Assembly: GCA_029959325.1 (NCBI GenBank)
Contig: JASCPF010000020.1
Location: 1 to 47,171 of the forward strand
Direction of reading: 5' to 3'
DNA: 47,171 nt
Origin: Microbacteriaceae bacterium PS02068
GTDB taxonomy: Bacteria > Actinomycetota > Actinomycetes > Actinomycetales > Microbacteriaceae
Positions 1 to 8,405 of this stretch are shown one piece after another (position 1 is the first letter of the stretch; each line of letters opens with the position of its first letter). The notes under the pieces are model-generated. The model was not told the DNA's origin. It was given only the letters and a program-made list of their open reading frames with translations, and made no database searches. A program made the translations under genes and the position numbers.

Positions 1-483
1 GGCCCGATCGGCCTGCTCGTCGTCGCCGCCGCCCGCCGCGCGGGCGCCGCGGTGATCGGCGCGAGCGATCTGCGCCCCGAGCCGCTCGACCGGGCCGCCG
101 CGCTCGGCGCGACGGCTCGTCACCTCGTCGGCAGCGACCCGATCGATCCCGAATCGTACGACGTCGTCTTCGAGTGCTCGGGCGTCGGCGTCTCGCTCAC
201 GACGGCCGTGCGTGCCGTCGCCCGCGCGGGCACCGTCGTGCAGGTCGGCATGCTGCCGAACGCCGACATCTCGGTCAACCTCGCGCCGATGCTCGCGAAA
301 GAGCTGACCCTGCGCGGGGCTTTCCGGTTCTCGACCGAGATCGACGACGCCGTCGCGATGCTCGCCGAGACGACAGAGCTGGATGCCGTGGTGTCGCACG
401 TCATCGCCGCCGACAACGCCGCGTCGGCGTTCGCCGTGGCGCGCGACTCCGCGGCATCCGCCAAGGTCCTGCTCGCCCTCTGA
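1..483 (+). CDS. L-idonate 5-dehydrogenase-like MDR dehydrogenase, C-terminal part
   Basis: The reading frame is open from the first base, so the N-terminal catalytic zinc domain lies outside the window. What remains begins at the nucleotide-binding Rossmann turn (GPIGLL) and runs to the C-terminus of a medium-chain zinc alcohol dehydrogenase. The segments FECSG, VQVGM and KELTLRGAFRF resemble L-idonate 5-dehydrogenase (IdnD) of E. coli. The enzyme would oxidise a sugar acid at C5 with NAD(P). It precedes a transporter and mannonate dehydratase, so a role such as L-gulonate to fructuronate or L-idonate to 5-ketogluconate is inferred; the substrate cannot be fixed from sequence. Confidence 0.8.
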   Translation, partial: GPIGLLVVAAARRAGAAVIGASDLRPEPLDRAAALGATARHLVGSDPIDPESYDVVFECSGVGVSLTTAVRAVARAGTVVQVGMLPNADISVNLAPMLAKELTLRGAFRFSTEIDDAVAMLAETTELDAVVSHVIAADNAASAFAVARDSAASAKVLLAL

Positions 484-536
484 ACCCGTTCCGCATCACC
501 ACGACAACCACAACCATCAGGACAAAGGAGTATCCG

Positions 537-1931
537 ATGAGCAATTCCACCCACCCCACAGTCGACGCACCGCCGCCTCAGGCGACGCGGTCGACGGGCG
601 ACCTCGTCCGCGCCGCCGTCTCGGGCTGGCTCGGCACCGCACTGGAGTTCATGGACTTCCAGCTGTACTCGCTCGCCGCCGCCCTCGTCTTCAGCCAGCT
701 CTTCTTCGGGGGCTCGGATCCCGGCATGGCGGTCGTGCTCGCGATGGCGACGTATGGCGTGGGCTACGTCGCCCGCCCCGTCGGCGCGTTCGTGTTCTCT
801 CGCATCGGCGACAAGGTCGGCCGCCGCAAGGTGCTCTTCTACACGATCCTGCTCATGGGAGCCGCGACGACCCTGATCGGCTTCCTCCCGACGTACGACC
901 AGGTCGGCATGCTCGCCCCGACCCTGCTGGTGCTGCTGCGTCTCGCGCAGGGCTTCGGCGCGGGCGCCGAGATCTCCGGCGCCGGTGTCATGCTCTCGGA
1001 GTACGCACCGAGCAACCGCCGCGGCATCATCGCCTCGTTGGTCGCGCTCGGCACCAACTGCGGCACGCTCTTCGCGTCGGCGATCTGGGCGATCCTGCTC
1101 GCCGTCATGCTCGAGAGCGACGTCATCGCCTGGGGCTGGCGCATCCCGTTCATCGGCAGCGCCGTCATCATGCTGTTCGCCCTGTGGGTGCGCTTCAACC
1201 TCAAGGAGAGCCCCGTCTTCGAAGAGCGCGCCGACGTCGTCGACGGCAAGGCGCTCTCGCGTGACGAGATGATCGAGCTCGCGACCGAGACCAACGACAT
1301 CCGCACGCTCGAGTCGGTGGCGCGCAAGCCCATCAAGGCTGTCATCGTCGCCTTCTTCCTGCGCTTCGGCCAGGCGGGTAACTCGGGCATGGTGCAGACC
1401 TACCTGATCTCGTTCATCACGATCACTCTCGCGATGTCGAAGCAGATCGGCCCCGAGGTCGTCATCGTCTCGTCGCTCATCGGGTTCATCACGATCCCGT
1501 TCGTCGGCTTCCTGGGTGACCGGTTCGGTCGCCGCCGGATGTACATCATCATGACCTCGCTGTCGCTGGTGGTCATCATCCCGACGCTGCTCATGATCAA
1601 CACCGCCGAGGTCACCTGGGTCTTCGTCGGCTACGCCCTGATCCACAACATCTCCGTCCTCGGCCTCGCCTCGATGGAGAACATCTCGATCCCCGAGATC
1701 TTCGGCGCTCGCAACCGCTACACGCTGACCGCCATGGTGCGCGAGATCGCCGCGATCATCGCCACCGGCATCGGCCCGATCGTCGTCGCGGCCTGGGTCG
1801 CAGCGACCACCGGCAGCATCGTCCCCGTGATGGTGCTGATGGGGATCTTCACCGCGTCGGCACTCGCCGCCGCGATCTGGGCACCCGAGTGGACGGGGCG
1901 CGATCTCACCGATCCGCGCGCCGCCATGTGA
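537..1931 (+). CDS. MFS transporter, metabolite:H+ symporter (MHS) family, probable sugar-acid uptake
   Basis: A 464-residue membrane protein with about 12 hydrophobic segments. The loop after the second membrane segment carries [10 protein letters not shown], the MFS signature, and the overall pattern ([11 protein letters not shown] near the start, PVFEE in the central loop) is that of the MHS/ShiA-ProP group of proton symporters. The ATG at 537 is preceded by AAAGGAG at 524-530, a near-ideal ribosome site, so longer in-frame versions are not needed. It sits between a sugar-acid dehydrogenase and mannonate dehydratase, which suggests import of a hexonate or hexuronate. The substrate is inferred from context only. 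Confidence 0.88.
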   Translation: MSNSTHPTVDAPPPQATRSTGDLVRAAVSGWLGTALEFMDFQLYSLAAALVFSQLFFGGSDPGMAVVLAMATYGVGYVARPVGAFVFSRIGDKVGRRKVLFYTILLMGAATTLIGFLPTYDQVGMLAPTLLVLLRLAQGFGAGAEISGAGVMLSEYAPSNRRGIIASLVALGTNCGTLFASAIWAILLAVMLESDVIAWGWRIPFIGSAVIMLFALWVRFNLKESPVFEERADVVDGKALSRDEMIELATETNDIRTLESVARKPIKAVIVAFFLRFGQAGNSGMVQTYLISFITITLAMSKQIGPEVVIVSSLIGFITIPFVGFLGDRFGRRRMYIIMTSLSLVVIIPTLLMINTAEVTWVFVGYALIHNISVLGLASMENISIPEIFGARNRYTLTAMVREIAAIIATGIGPIVVAAWVAATTGSIVPVMVLMGIFTASALAAAIWAPEWTGRDLTDPRAAM

Positions 1932-1959
1932 CCACCCCGACCACCGAGAGGACACCCCG

Positions 1960-3201
1960 ATGACCATCGAGCTCGTCGACGTCACCATCACCAGCCCGGG
2001 CCGCAACTTCGTGACCCTCAAGATCACGACCTCCGACGGCATCGTCGGGTGGGGCGACGCGACTCTCAACGGTCGTGAGCTCTCGGTGGCCTCGTACCTG
2101 GCCGATCACGTCGCCTCGACGCTGATCGGCCGGGACGAGGACCGGATCGAGGACACCTGGCAGTACCTGTACCGGGGCCCGTACTGGCGCCGCGGCCCCG
2201 TGACGATGGCGGCGATCGCCGCGGTCGACATGGCGCTGTGGGACATCAAGGCCAAGAAGGCCGGGATGCCCCTGTATCAGCTGCTCGGAGGCGCGAGCCG
2301 CGATGGCATCCGCGTCTACGCGCACGCCTCGGGCACCGACTACGACGCCCTCGCGAATGCGATCACCGGGTACCGCGAGCTCGGCTACACCGCCGTGCGG
2401 GTGCAGACCGGCATCCCGGGGCTCGGCCAGATCTACGGGGTCAGCTCGTCGGGCCCGGGCGTGCGCTACGACTACGAGCCGGCCAAGCGCGCGGCCGACG
2501 GGTCGGCGGCGACGCGGCCCACGGAGGAGTCGTGGGACACCCGCGCCTACCTGAACCACATGCCGGGGGTCTTCGCGCGCATTCGCGAGGACTTCGGCAC
2601 CGACCTCCGGATCCTGCACGACGGGCACCACCGGATGTCGCCGATCGAGGCGGCGCGGTTCGCGAAGGACATCGAGCCGTACGACCTGTTCTGGCTCGAG
2701 GACTGCACGCCGGGCGAAGACCAGACGGCGCTGCGCCTCGTGCGCCAGCACTCGACGACGCCGATCGCCATCGGCGAGATCTTCAACACCGTGTACGACT
2801 ACCAGACGCTCATCACGGAGCGGCTCATCGACTACGTGCGCTCGGCCGTCACCCACACCGGTGGCATCACGGCGATGAAGAAGCTGCTCGACTTCGCCGC
2901 AATCTACGGCGTCAAGAGCGGCATCCACGGCCCGACCGACATCTCGCCGGTCGGCATGGCCGCGGCCCTGCACCTCGACCTCGCGATCCACAACTTCGGC
3001 ATCCAGGAGTACATGCCGCACAACGCGCAGACCCTCGAGGTGTTCCAGACCTCGTTCACCTTCGATCGCGGATTCCTGCACCCGGGCGACCAGCCCGGCC
3101 TGGGTGTCGAACTCGACGAGGATGCCGCGGCCGGCTTCGAATACACGAAGGCGTACCTGCCGGTGAACCGGCTGATGGACGGGACCGTGCATGACTGGTG
3201 A
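1960..3201 (+). CDS. manD: D-mannonate dehydratase (enolase superfamily, ManD/RspA type)
   Basis: A 413-residue protein of full ManD length. It removes water from D-mannonate (some members also act slowly on D-gluconate) to give 2-keto-3-deoxygluconate. Expected catalytic residues are visible: Tyr159; Asp221 and His223 in the DGHH segment; Glu247 in FWLED; Glu273 in IGEIF. The 26-residue spacing between the three metal-ligand acids equals that in characterised ManD proteins. The N-terminal capping domain (about 1-115) precedes the barrel. The product is the substrate of the kinase two genes downstream, and the next gene overlaps its 3' end by 11 bases, so the genes are co-transcribed. Confidence 0.9.
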   Translation: MTIELVDVTITSPGRNFVTLKITTSDGIVGWGDATLNGRELSVASYLADHVASTLIGRDEDRIEDTWQYLYRGPYWRRGPVTMAAIAAVDMALWDIKAKKAGMPLYQLLGGASRDGIRVYAHASGTDYDALANAITGYRELGYTAVRVQTGIPGLGQIYGVSSSGPGVRYDYEPAKRAADGSAATRPTEESWDTRAYLNHMPGVFARIREDFGTDLRILHDGHHRMSPIEAARFAKDIEPYDLFWLEDCTPGEDQTALRLVRQHSTTPIAIGEIFNTVYDYQTLITERLIDYVRSAVTHTGGITAMKKLLDFAAIYGVKSGIHGPTDISPVGMAAALHLDLAIHNFGIQEYMPHNAQTLEVFQTSFTFDRGFLHPGDQPGLGVELDEDAAAGFEYTKAYLPVNRLMDGTVHDW

Positions 3202-3844
3202 GGCCGCTCGTGTCGCGCTGCCGGCGCGCACGGTCGCCGGTCGGCTGGTCGTCGTGGCGCGCGCCGCGCGGGCGGAGGACTACGACGGCGTGCTCGACGT
3301 GCTGCGGGATGCCGGTGTGCGCAGCGTCGAGCTGACGCTCACGACGCCGGGGACGTTCGACCGGCTTCCCACGCTGCTCGAGCGCTACGGTGACGAGCTC
3401 GACCTGGGCGTCGGCACCGTGACCGACGCGCACGAGCTCGCCCAGGCCGTCGATGCCGGTGCGGCGTATGTGGTCACCCCGATCACGTCGCCGGACCTCG
3501 TGGCGCAGGCTGTCGCCGGCGGCATGCCGATCGTTCCCGGGGGCTTCACGCCGACCGAGCTGTTCTCGTCGTGGACGGCCGGGGCCTCGGCCGTGAAGAT
3601 CTTCCCGGCGGGGCGGCTGGGCCCCGACTACCTCGCCGACCTGCGGGGGCCCTTCCCGGACATCGCCGCGGTGCCGTCGGGCGGCGTCGATCTCGAGGGT
3701 GCCGGCGCGTGGCTGCGCGTCGGCGCGGTCGCCGTGAGCGTCGGGGGGCCGCTGCTCGGCGATGCGTTCCGCGGCGGCGACCTCGCGGCACTCCGCGCCC
3801 GCGCGGCGGCGTTCGTCGAGGTGTGCGCGGCGGAGGGACGATGA
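3191..3844 (+). CDS. eda: 2-keto-3-deoxy-6-phosphogluconate (KDPG) aldolase
   Basis: A 217-residue class I aldolase of the KDPG/KHG family. The Schiff-base lysine is Lys136 in AVKIFPA and the acid/base glutamate is Glu47 in VELTLT, both at the usual places. It cleaves KDPG to pyruvate and glyceraldehyde-3-phosphate. The ATG lies inside the end of manD (11-base overlap) and its stop overlaps the next start as ATGA, which implies translational coupling. It is the last enzyme of the sugar-acid pathway encoded here. Confidence 0.9.
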   Translation: MTGEAARVALPARTVAGRLVVVARAARAEDYDGVLDVLRDAGVRSVELTLTTPGTFDRLPTLLERYGDELDLGVGTVTDAHELAQAVDAGAAYVVTPITSPDLVAQAVAGGMPIVPGGFTPTELFSSWTAGASAVKIFPAGRLGPDYLADLRGPFPDIAAVPSGGVDLEGAGAWLRVGAVAVSVGGPLLGDAFRGGDLAALRARAAAFVEVCAAEGR

Positions 3845-4794
3845 CCTCGCCGGCGGCCCTCGGCCGCGTCGTGACCCTGGGCGAGACGATGGCGCTCGTG
3901 CGTGCGCGTGAGATCGGGTCGCTCCGCCACGTGAGCGACCTCGCGCTGGGCATCGGCGGAGCCGAGAGCAACGTCGCGGTCGGGCTTGCGCGACTCGAGG
4001 TGCCGGTCGCGTGGCTCGGGCGCGTGGGCGACGATGCGCTGGGCGAGCGCGTCGCGCGCGAGCTGCGCGCCGAAAGCATCCAGACCACCGCGATCGTCGA
4101 CGGCGACGCCCCGACCGGCCTCATGCTCAAGGAACGGCCCGACGCGGCATCCACCGCCGTGCACTACTACCGCCGGGGTTCGGCCGGGTCTCGACTGAGC
4201 CCCGACGATGTGCCCGACCGATTCGTCGAGGACGCGGCGCTCGTGCACCTCACCGGGATCACGCCGCTGCTCTCCGACGGGGCAAGCGCGGCGGTCGACG
4301 CCGTGATCGACCGTGCCGCACAGGCCGGGGTTCCGGTGAGCTTCGACATCAACTACCGCTCCGCGCTCGCCGCGCCGGAGGTCGCGGGGCCGCGCCTGCG
4401 TGCGATCGCCGAGCGCGCGCAGCTCGTCTTCGGCGGCGAGGACGAGCTTGCGCTGATCGCGGGCGATGGGGCCGTCTCGCGGTTGCTCGAGGCCGGCTGC
4501 ACGCAGGTCGTCGTCAAGCGCGGTGCCGACGGCGCCGTCGTGCACACGGCCGATGGCCGGGTCGAGGCGCCCGCCGTGCGGATCACACCGATCGACACGG
4601 TCGGGGCCGGCGACGCCTTCGTCGCGGGCTACCTCAGCGCCTGGCTCGACGGCCTCGATACGGAGGCCGCCCTCGAGCGCGGCACCGCGTGCGGCGCCCT
4701 CGCGTGCCTCGTCCCGGGCGATTGGGAGGCGGCACCGACGCGCCGCGAGCTCGCGCGCTTCCTGAGCCCCGCCGCCGACCCCGTGCGCCGCTGA
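3841..4794 (+). CDS. kdgK: 2-keto-3-deoxygluconate kinase (PfkB family)
   Basis: A 317-residue PfkB/ribokinase-fold kinase. The N-terminal GGAESNVAVGLARL segment and the C-terminal DTVGAGDAFVAG anion-hole and catalytic-base motif are both present. With mannonate dehydratase and KDPG aldolase directly upstream, the substrate is almost certainly KDG, phosphorylated to KDPG. The start overlaps the aldolase stop (ATGA). The gene ends just before a long inverted repeat (4837-4907) shared with the convergent LacI gene, which probably ends transcription. Fructokinase-like activity cannot be excluded from sequence alone. Confidence 0.88.
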   Translation: MTSPAALGRVVTLGETMALVRAREIGSLRHVSDLALGIGGAESNVAVGLARLEVPVAWLGRVGDDALGERVARELRAESIQTTAIVDGDAPTGLMLKERPDAASTAVHYYRRGSAGSRLSPDDVPDRFVEDAALVHLTGITPLLSDGASAAVDAVIDRAAQAGVPVSFDINYRSALAAPEVAGPRLRAIAERAQLVFGGEDELALIAGDGAVSRLLEAGCTQVVVKRGADGAVVHTADGRVEAPAVRITPIDTVGAGDAFVAGYLSAWLDGLDTEAALERGTACGALACLVPGDWEAAPTRRELARFLSPAADPVRR

Positions 4795-4836
4795 GGCGGG
4801 CTCCCGCCGCGCGGCCGCCCCGCCGCGGGCTGCGCT

Positions 4837-4907
4837 TCGGGAGGACATTTCCGTTCGGGAGGATGCCTTGGGGTCAGGCGTCCTCCGGAACGGAAATCTC
4901 CTCCCGA
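4837..4907. terminator. 31-bp-arm imperfect inverted repeat, probable bidirectional terminator
   Basis: Arms 4837-4867 and 4877-4907 match at 28 of 31 positions around a 9-base loop. The loop holds the first two bases of the complemented lacI stop triplet (4874-4876). The right arm encodes the last residues of the LacI-type protein and the left arm lies in the spacer after kdgK. There is no clear T-run on either side. Its place between convergent genes supports a terminator for both strands; a REP-like repeat is the alternative. Confidence 0.65.
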
Positions 4908-5989
4908 GGTGCAGGCGGCGGGCCGGTCGTGCCGCGCCGCACGAGCTGGAAGGGGAGGGATGCCCCGGGGTCGGGCGCCCCGGGGCTGGCAGCCAGCGGG
5001 CCGGCGGCCAGCGGGTCGGCAGGCAGCGGGCCGGATGCCTCGGAGCCGGACGCCCCGGCATCCACCGCGGCCAGGATCGCCTCGCCGGCGCGCTCGCCCT
5101 GCGCGTGCGGGAACTGGTCGATCGTCGTCAGGTCGAACAGGGGCGCCAGGTCGTGGCCGTCGACGCCGATGACCGAGAGATCGCCCGGCACGGCGACGCC
5201 ACGCTCGCGCGCGGCAGCGATCACGCCGTACGCCATCTCGTCCGACGCCGCGAAGATCGCGGTGGGCGGGTCGGACTCGTCGAGCAGGGCGAGCGTCGCC
5301 TGGCGCGCGCCCTCGACCGTGAAGTCGACGTCGACGAAACGGGGGGATGCCGAGGCATCCGCCATTGCCGCGTCGAACCCGCGGCGCCGCAGCGTCGGGA
5401 TGTCGAGCGCATGCCCCGCCGCGTCGCCCGCCGCGACGGTGTGACCCAGGTGCACGATGTCGCGGTGGCCGAGCGCGAGCAGGTGCTCGGTCGCGGCCCG
5501 CCCGACGGCCTCGTCGTCGACCCGCAGGGCCGGCACCTCGCTGCGCGGCACGCCCAGCCCCACGAGCGGCAGGGCGAGCGTCTGCAGCGCCGCCACTTCG
5601 TCGTCGCTGAGCGCGACCGACAGCACGATCAGCCCGTCGACGCGCCCGCGCCGCAGCGACACGTCGAACACATGGCGGCGCTGGTCGGGGTCGTCGGTGA
5701 CGTTGTAGAGCGTCACATCCAGACCGCGGGGCGCGAGGCTCGCGGCGATGCCGTCGAGGACCCGCGCGAAGAACCACCGGTCCATCAGCGGCACGACGAC
5801 GCCGATGTTGTCGGCGCGCCCCGAAGCCAGCGACGACGCCGTCGCGGATGCCACGTAGCCGAGCGCGTCCGCCGCGGCGCGCACGCGCTCGCGCGTCGCC
5901 TCCGACGACCGCCCGCGCCCGCTCAGCGCGCGCGAGACGGTCGCCGTGGACACTCCCGCGGCGCGGGCGACGTCGTCGAGGCTCGCCAC
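4874..5989 (-). CDS. LacI-family transcriptional regulator
   Basis: A 371-residue regulator with an N-terminal helix-turn-helix (SLDDVARAAGVSTATVSRAL, about residues 3-22), the hinge region around 48-60, and a periplasmic-binding-protein-like effector domain. The GTG at 5989 lies 2 bases after the alpha-glucosidase stop, so the two are one operon. Two 12-bp palindromes of LacI type overlap the promoter of that operon, so it most likely represses its own operon in response to an alpha-glucoside. The C-terminus carries an Ala/Pro/Gly-rich stretch (roughly residues 313-352) that is unusual for the family and looks like a low-complexity insertion before the final strand. Confidence 0.87.
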   Translation of the reverse strand: MASLDDVARAAGVSTATVSRALSGRGRSSEATRERVRAAADALGYVASATASSLASGRADNIGVVVPLMDRWFFARVLDGIAASLAPRGLDVTLYNVTDDPDQRRHVFDVSLRRGRVDGLIVLSVALSDDEVAALQTLALPLVGLGVPRSEVPALRVDDEAVGRAATEHLLALGHRDIVHLGHTVAAGDAAGHALDIPTLRRRGFDAAMADASASPRFVDVDFTVEGARQATLALLDESDPPTAIFAASDEMAYGVIAAARERGVAVPGDLSVIGVDGHDLAPLFDLTTIDQFPHAQGERAGEAILAAVDAGASGSEASGPLPADPLAAGPLAASPGAPDPGASLPFQLVRRGTTGPPPAPREEISVPEDA

Positions 5990-5991
5990 GG

Positions 5992-7698
5992 TCAGCCGGC
6001 GTGCATCCACACGGCCACATCGACCGGCAGGTGTGCGCCGTCGAACGCCTCGCTCGCGGCGAGCACGGTGCCGTGCGGCAGCTCGATCGGTGCATCCGAG
6101 ATGTTCGCGATCACCGTGACCCCCTCGGTCACCGAGCCTGTCGAGGTGCGGAACGCGATCACGTCGTCGCCGTAGCCCAGGGTCCACTCGAGCCGGCCCG
6201 CGCCGAGGCCCTCGGCCCGGCGGGTAGCCAGCAGCGTGCGGTAGAGCCACAGCGTCGATTCGGGGTCCTGCTCCTGCACGTCGCGCGCGAGGGTCGCCCA
6301 CTCCGCCGGCTGCGGCAGCCACGACTCGCCGCCCGGTGAGAACCCGTACGCCGGGGCATCCGCGGTCCAGGGGATGGGCACGCGGCATCCGTCGCGTCCG
6401 TAGCGCTCGCCGTCGGTGCGGAACCAGGTCGGGTCCTGCCGAGCGTCACCCGGCAGGTCGATGACCTCCGGCAGGCCGAGCTCTTCGCCCTGGTAGAGGT
6501 AGGCCGATCCCGGCAGCGCGAGCATGACGGTCGTCGCGGCGCGGGCGCGGCGCAGGCCCACCTCGGGAATCGGCTGCCCGGGCGAGTCCGGCCCGATGCC
6601 GTGCCCCTGCGGGTTCTCGGCCGTGAGCGCGAGGCGCGACGCGTGCCGCACGACGTCGTGGTTCGAGAGCACCCAGGTCGCCGGCGCGCCGACGGCGGGG
6701 AAGGCCCGCAGCGACTCGGCGATGACCTCGCGGATCGCCGGGGCATCCCACTCGGTCATCAGGTACGGGAAGTTGAAGGCCTGGTGCATCTCGTCGGGGC
6801 GCACCCATTCGGCCGTGCGATCGACGGTGGGCAGCCACGCCTCGGCGCACAGGGCGCGGTCGCCGTCGTACTCGGCGAGCACGCGGTGCCAGTCGCGGTA
6901 GATCTCGTGCACGCCGTCTTGTGCCCAGTACGGCGCCTCGTCGTGACCACCCATGCTGTCGCCGTCGACCGCGGGAACGTGATCGGGCAGGCCGTCGGTC
7001 TTGATGAGCCCGTGCGCCACGTCGACGCGGAATCCGTCGACGCCCCGGTCGAGCCAGAAGCGCAGGATGCCGCGGAACTGCTCCTGCACCTCGGGGTTCG
7101 ACCAGTCGAAGTCGGGCTGCGTGGAATCGAACAGGTGCAGGTACCACTGGCCGGGCGTGTCGTCGGGGTTCGTCGTGCGCGTCCACGCGGGGCCGCCGAA
7201 GACCGACTCCCAGTTGTTGGGCGGCAGGTCGCCGCCCTCGCCGCGGCCGTCGCGGAAGAGGTAGCGGGCGCGCGCCGCCGAACCGGGGGCTGCCGCGAGA
7301 GCCTCGCGGAACCAGACGTGCTGGTCGGAGCTGTGGTTCGGCACGAGGTCGACGATGATGCGGATGCCGCGGGCGTGCGCCGCGGCGAGCATCTCGTCGA
7401 AGTCGGCGAGCGTGCCGAAGAGCGGGTCGACATCGCAGTAGTCGGCGACGTCATAGCCGGCGTCGTGCTGCGGCGAACGGTAGAAGGGGCTCAGCCACAC
7501 GGCATCCACGCCGAGTTCCTGCAGATCGGAAAGGTGCGCCGTGACGCCGCGCAGGTCGCCGATGCCGTCGCCCGAGGCATCCGCGAACGAGCGCGGATAC
7601 ACCTGGTAGATCACGGCGGTGCGCCACCATTCGGCGCCGGGGCTGTTCTCGCCGATCGGGGCGAGGGAGGTCAGGGGGGAGGTCGTCTGCGACGTCAT
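5992..7698 (-). CDS. GH13 alpha-glucosidase
   Basis: A 568-residue glycoside hydrolase family 13 enzyme without a signal peptide, so cytoplasmic. The conserved regions are complete: DLVPNHSS (region I), GFRVDVAHG with nucleophile Asp226, CAEAW with acid/base Glu286, and SNHD with Asp348. PNNWESVFGGPAW is typical of alpha-glucosidase/oligo-1,6-glucosidase proteins. The valine after the nucleophile is often seen in alpha-1,6-acting members, so isomaltose-type substrates are possible; maltose-type activity cannot be excluded. The ATG is only 7 bases from a TACACT -10 element that overlaps a LacI operator. A 20-bp piece matching one arm of a dispersed repeat lies inside the gene (6127-6146). Confidence 0.88.
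   Translation of the reverse strand: MTSQTTSPLTSLAPIGENSPGAEWWRTAVIYQVYPRSFADASGDGIGDLRGVTAHLSDLQELGVDAVWLSPFYRSPQHDAGYDVADYCDVDPLFGTLADFDEMLAAAHARGIRIIVDLVPNHSSDQHVWFREALAAAPGSAARARYLFRDGRGEGGDLPPNNWESVFGGPAWTRTTNPDDTPGQWYLHLFDSTQPDFDWSNPEVQEQFRGILRFWLDRGVDGFRVDVAHGLIKTDGLPDHVPAVDGDSMGGHDEAPYWAQDGVHEIYRDWHRVLAEYDGDRALCAEAWLPTVDRTAEWVRPDEMHQAFNFPYLMTEWDAPAIREVIAESLRAFPAVGAPATWVLSNHDVVRHASRLALTAENPQGHGIGPDSPGQPIPEVGLRRARAATTVMLALPGSAYLYQGEELGLPEVIDLPGDARQDPTWFRTDGERYGRDGCRVPIPWTADAPAYGFSPGGESWLPQPAEWATLARDVQEQDPESTLWLYRTLLATRRAEGLGAGRLEWTLGYGDDVIAFRTSTGSVTEGVTVIANISDAPIELPHGTVLAASEAFDGAHLPVDVAVWMHAG
6127..6146. repeat. Single arm of a dispersed palindromic repeat inside the GH13 gene
   Basis: This 20-bp segment matches the left arm of the palindrome at 8756-8807 at 19 of 20 positions. 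It is read in frame near the C-terminal beta domain of the alpha-glucosidase (STGSVTEG region). No facing arm was seen nearby. Confidence 0.5.
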
Positions 7699-7705
7699 AC
7701 CGCCC

Positions 7706-7711
7706 AGTGTA
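7706..7711 (-). promoter_or_regulatory. -10 element of the alpha-glucosidase/lacI operon
   Basis: TACACT on the minus strand, ending 7 bases before the ATG at 7698. The transcript would be leaderless or nearly so. The element overlaps the first LacI-type operator (7709-7720), a classic arrangement for repression. Confidence 0.55.
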
Positions 7712-7720
7712 AGCGCTTAC
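7709..7720. promoter_or_regulatory. LacI-type operator 1
   Basis: Perfect 12-bp palindrome GTAAGCGCTTAC, with the central CG step typical of LacI-family operators. It overlaps the -10 element of the alpha-glucosidase operon. Confidence 0.75.
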
Positions 7721-7730
7721 GCACGCGAGC

Positions 7731-7742
7731 GTAAGCGCTTAC
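7731..7742. promoter_or_regulatory. LacI-type operator 2
   Basis: Second identical GTAAGCGCTTAC palindrome, extended to 16 bp (7729-7744). It lies 22 bp centre to centre from the first, two helical turns on the same DNA face, and between the divergent alpha-glucosidase and apt genes. Confidence 0.75.
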
Positions 7743-7759
7743 GCAAAGTTCGCGACCCG

Positions 7760-7765
7760 TACGCT
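7760..7765 (+). promoter_or_regulatory. -10 element of apt (leaderless)
   Basis: TACGCT followed by 6 bases and the GTG start of apt. No ribosome site fits, so transcription probably begins at the start codon. Confidence 0.5.
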
Positions 7766-7771
7766 GGACCA

Positions 7772-8290
7772 GTGACCTCCGAGGCCCTCGCCCGCGCCGA
7801 ATCGCTCATCGCGACGATCCCCGACTTTCCCGAGCCGGGCATCCTGTTCCGCGACATCTCGCCGCTGCTCGCGGATGCCGCGGCGCTGCAGACCGTCGTC
7901 GAGGAGCTCATCGCCCCCTTCCGCGGCGAGTTCGACGTCGTCGCCGGGGTCGAGGCGCGCGGCTTCCTGCTCGCGGGTGCCGTCGCGATCGCGGCGGGCG
8001 TGGGGATGGCGCCGATCCGCAAGGCGGGCAAGCTGCCGCGCCCCGCGGCATCCGTCGAATACGCCCTCGAGTACGGCACGGCCGCGATCGAGATGAGCGA
8101 CGACCTGCCGCGCGGCACGCGCGTGCTGCTCGTCGACGACATCCTCGCCACCGGCGGCACGCTGCGCGCGGGGCACCAGATCTTGGGCGAACTCGGCCTG
8201 ACGCTGGCCGGCACCGCCGTGCTGATGGAACTCGCGGGCCTCGGCGGTCAGGGCGTCTGCGGCCCCGTGCACGCCGTCTTCCGCGTCTGA
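7772..8290 (+). CDS. apt: Adenine phosphoribosyltransferase
   Basis: A 172-residue type I phosphoribosyltransferase that converts adenine and PRPP to AMP. The PRPP-binding loop VLLVDDILATGGT is intact, and IPDFPEPGILFRDI and GVEARGF are typical of Apt. The GTG at 7772 is chosen because the domain begins right after it and TACGCT lies 6 bases upstream, indicating a leaderless message. The gene is divergent from the alpha-glucosidase and links this region to purine metabolism downstream. Confidence 0.92.
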   Translation: MTSEALARAESLIATIPDFPEPGILFRDISPLLADAAALQTVVEELIAPFRGEFDVVAGVEARGFLLAGAVAIAAGVGMAPIRKAGKLPRPAASVEYALEYGTAAIEMSDDLPRGTRVLLVDDILATGGTLRAGHQILGELGLTLAGTAVLMELAGLGGQGVCGPVHAVFRV

Positions 8291-8405
8291 GCCACCCCGC
8301 TCTGCGCGCCGCGGCGCGGGATGCCTGGGACCGCGCGTCACGGGTGCGATACTCGGAGCGCCCCGGCGCGTCAGCAGCGCCGCGGCATCCGACAGAAAGG
8401 CCCCC

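Noticed and set aside
120..2069. Long open frame on the minus strand opposite the MFS gene
   Set aside because: Very rich in Arg, Asp, Gly and His as expected for the antisense of a GC-rich gene; no family resemblance, and the opposite strand encodes a clear transporter.
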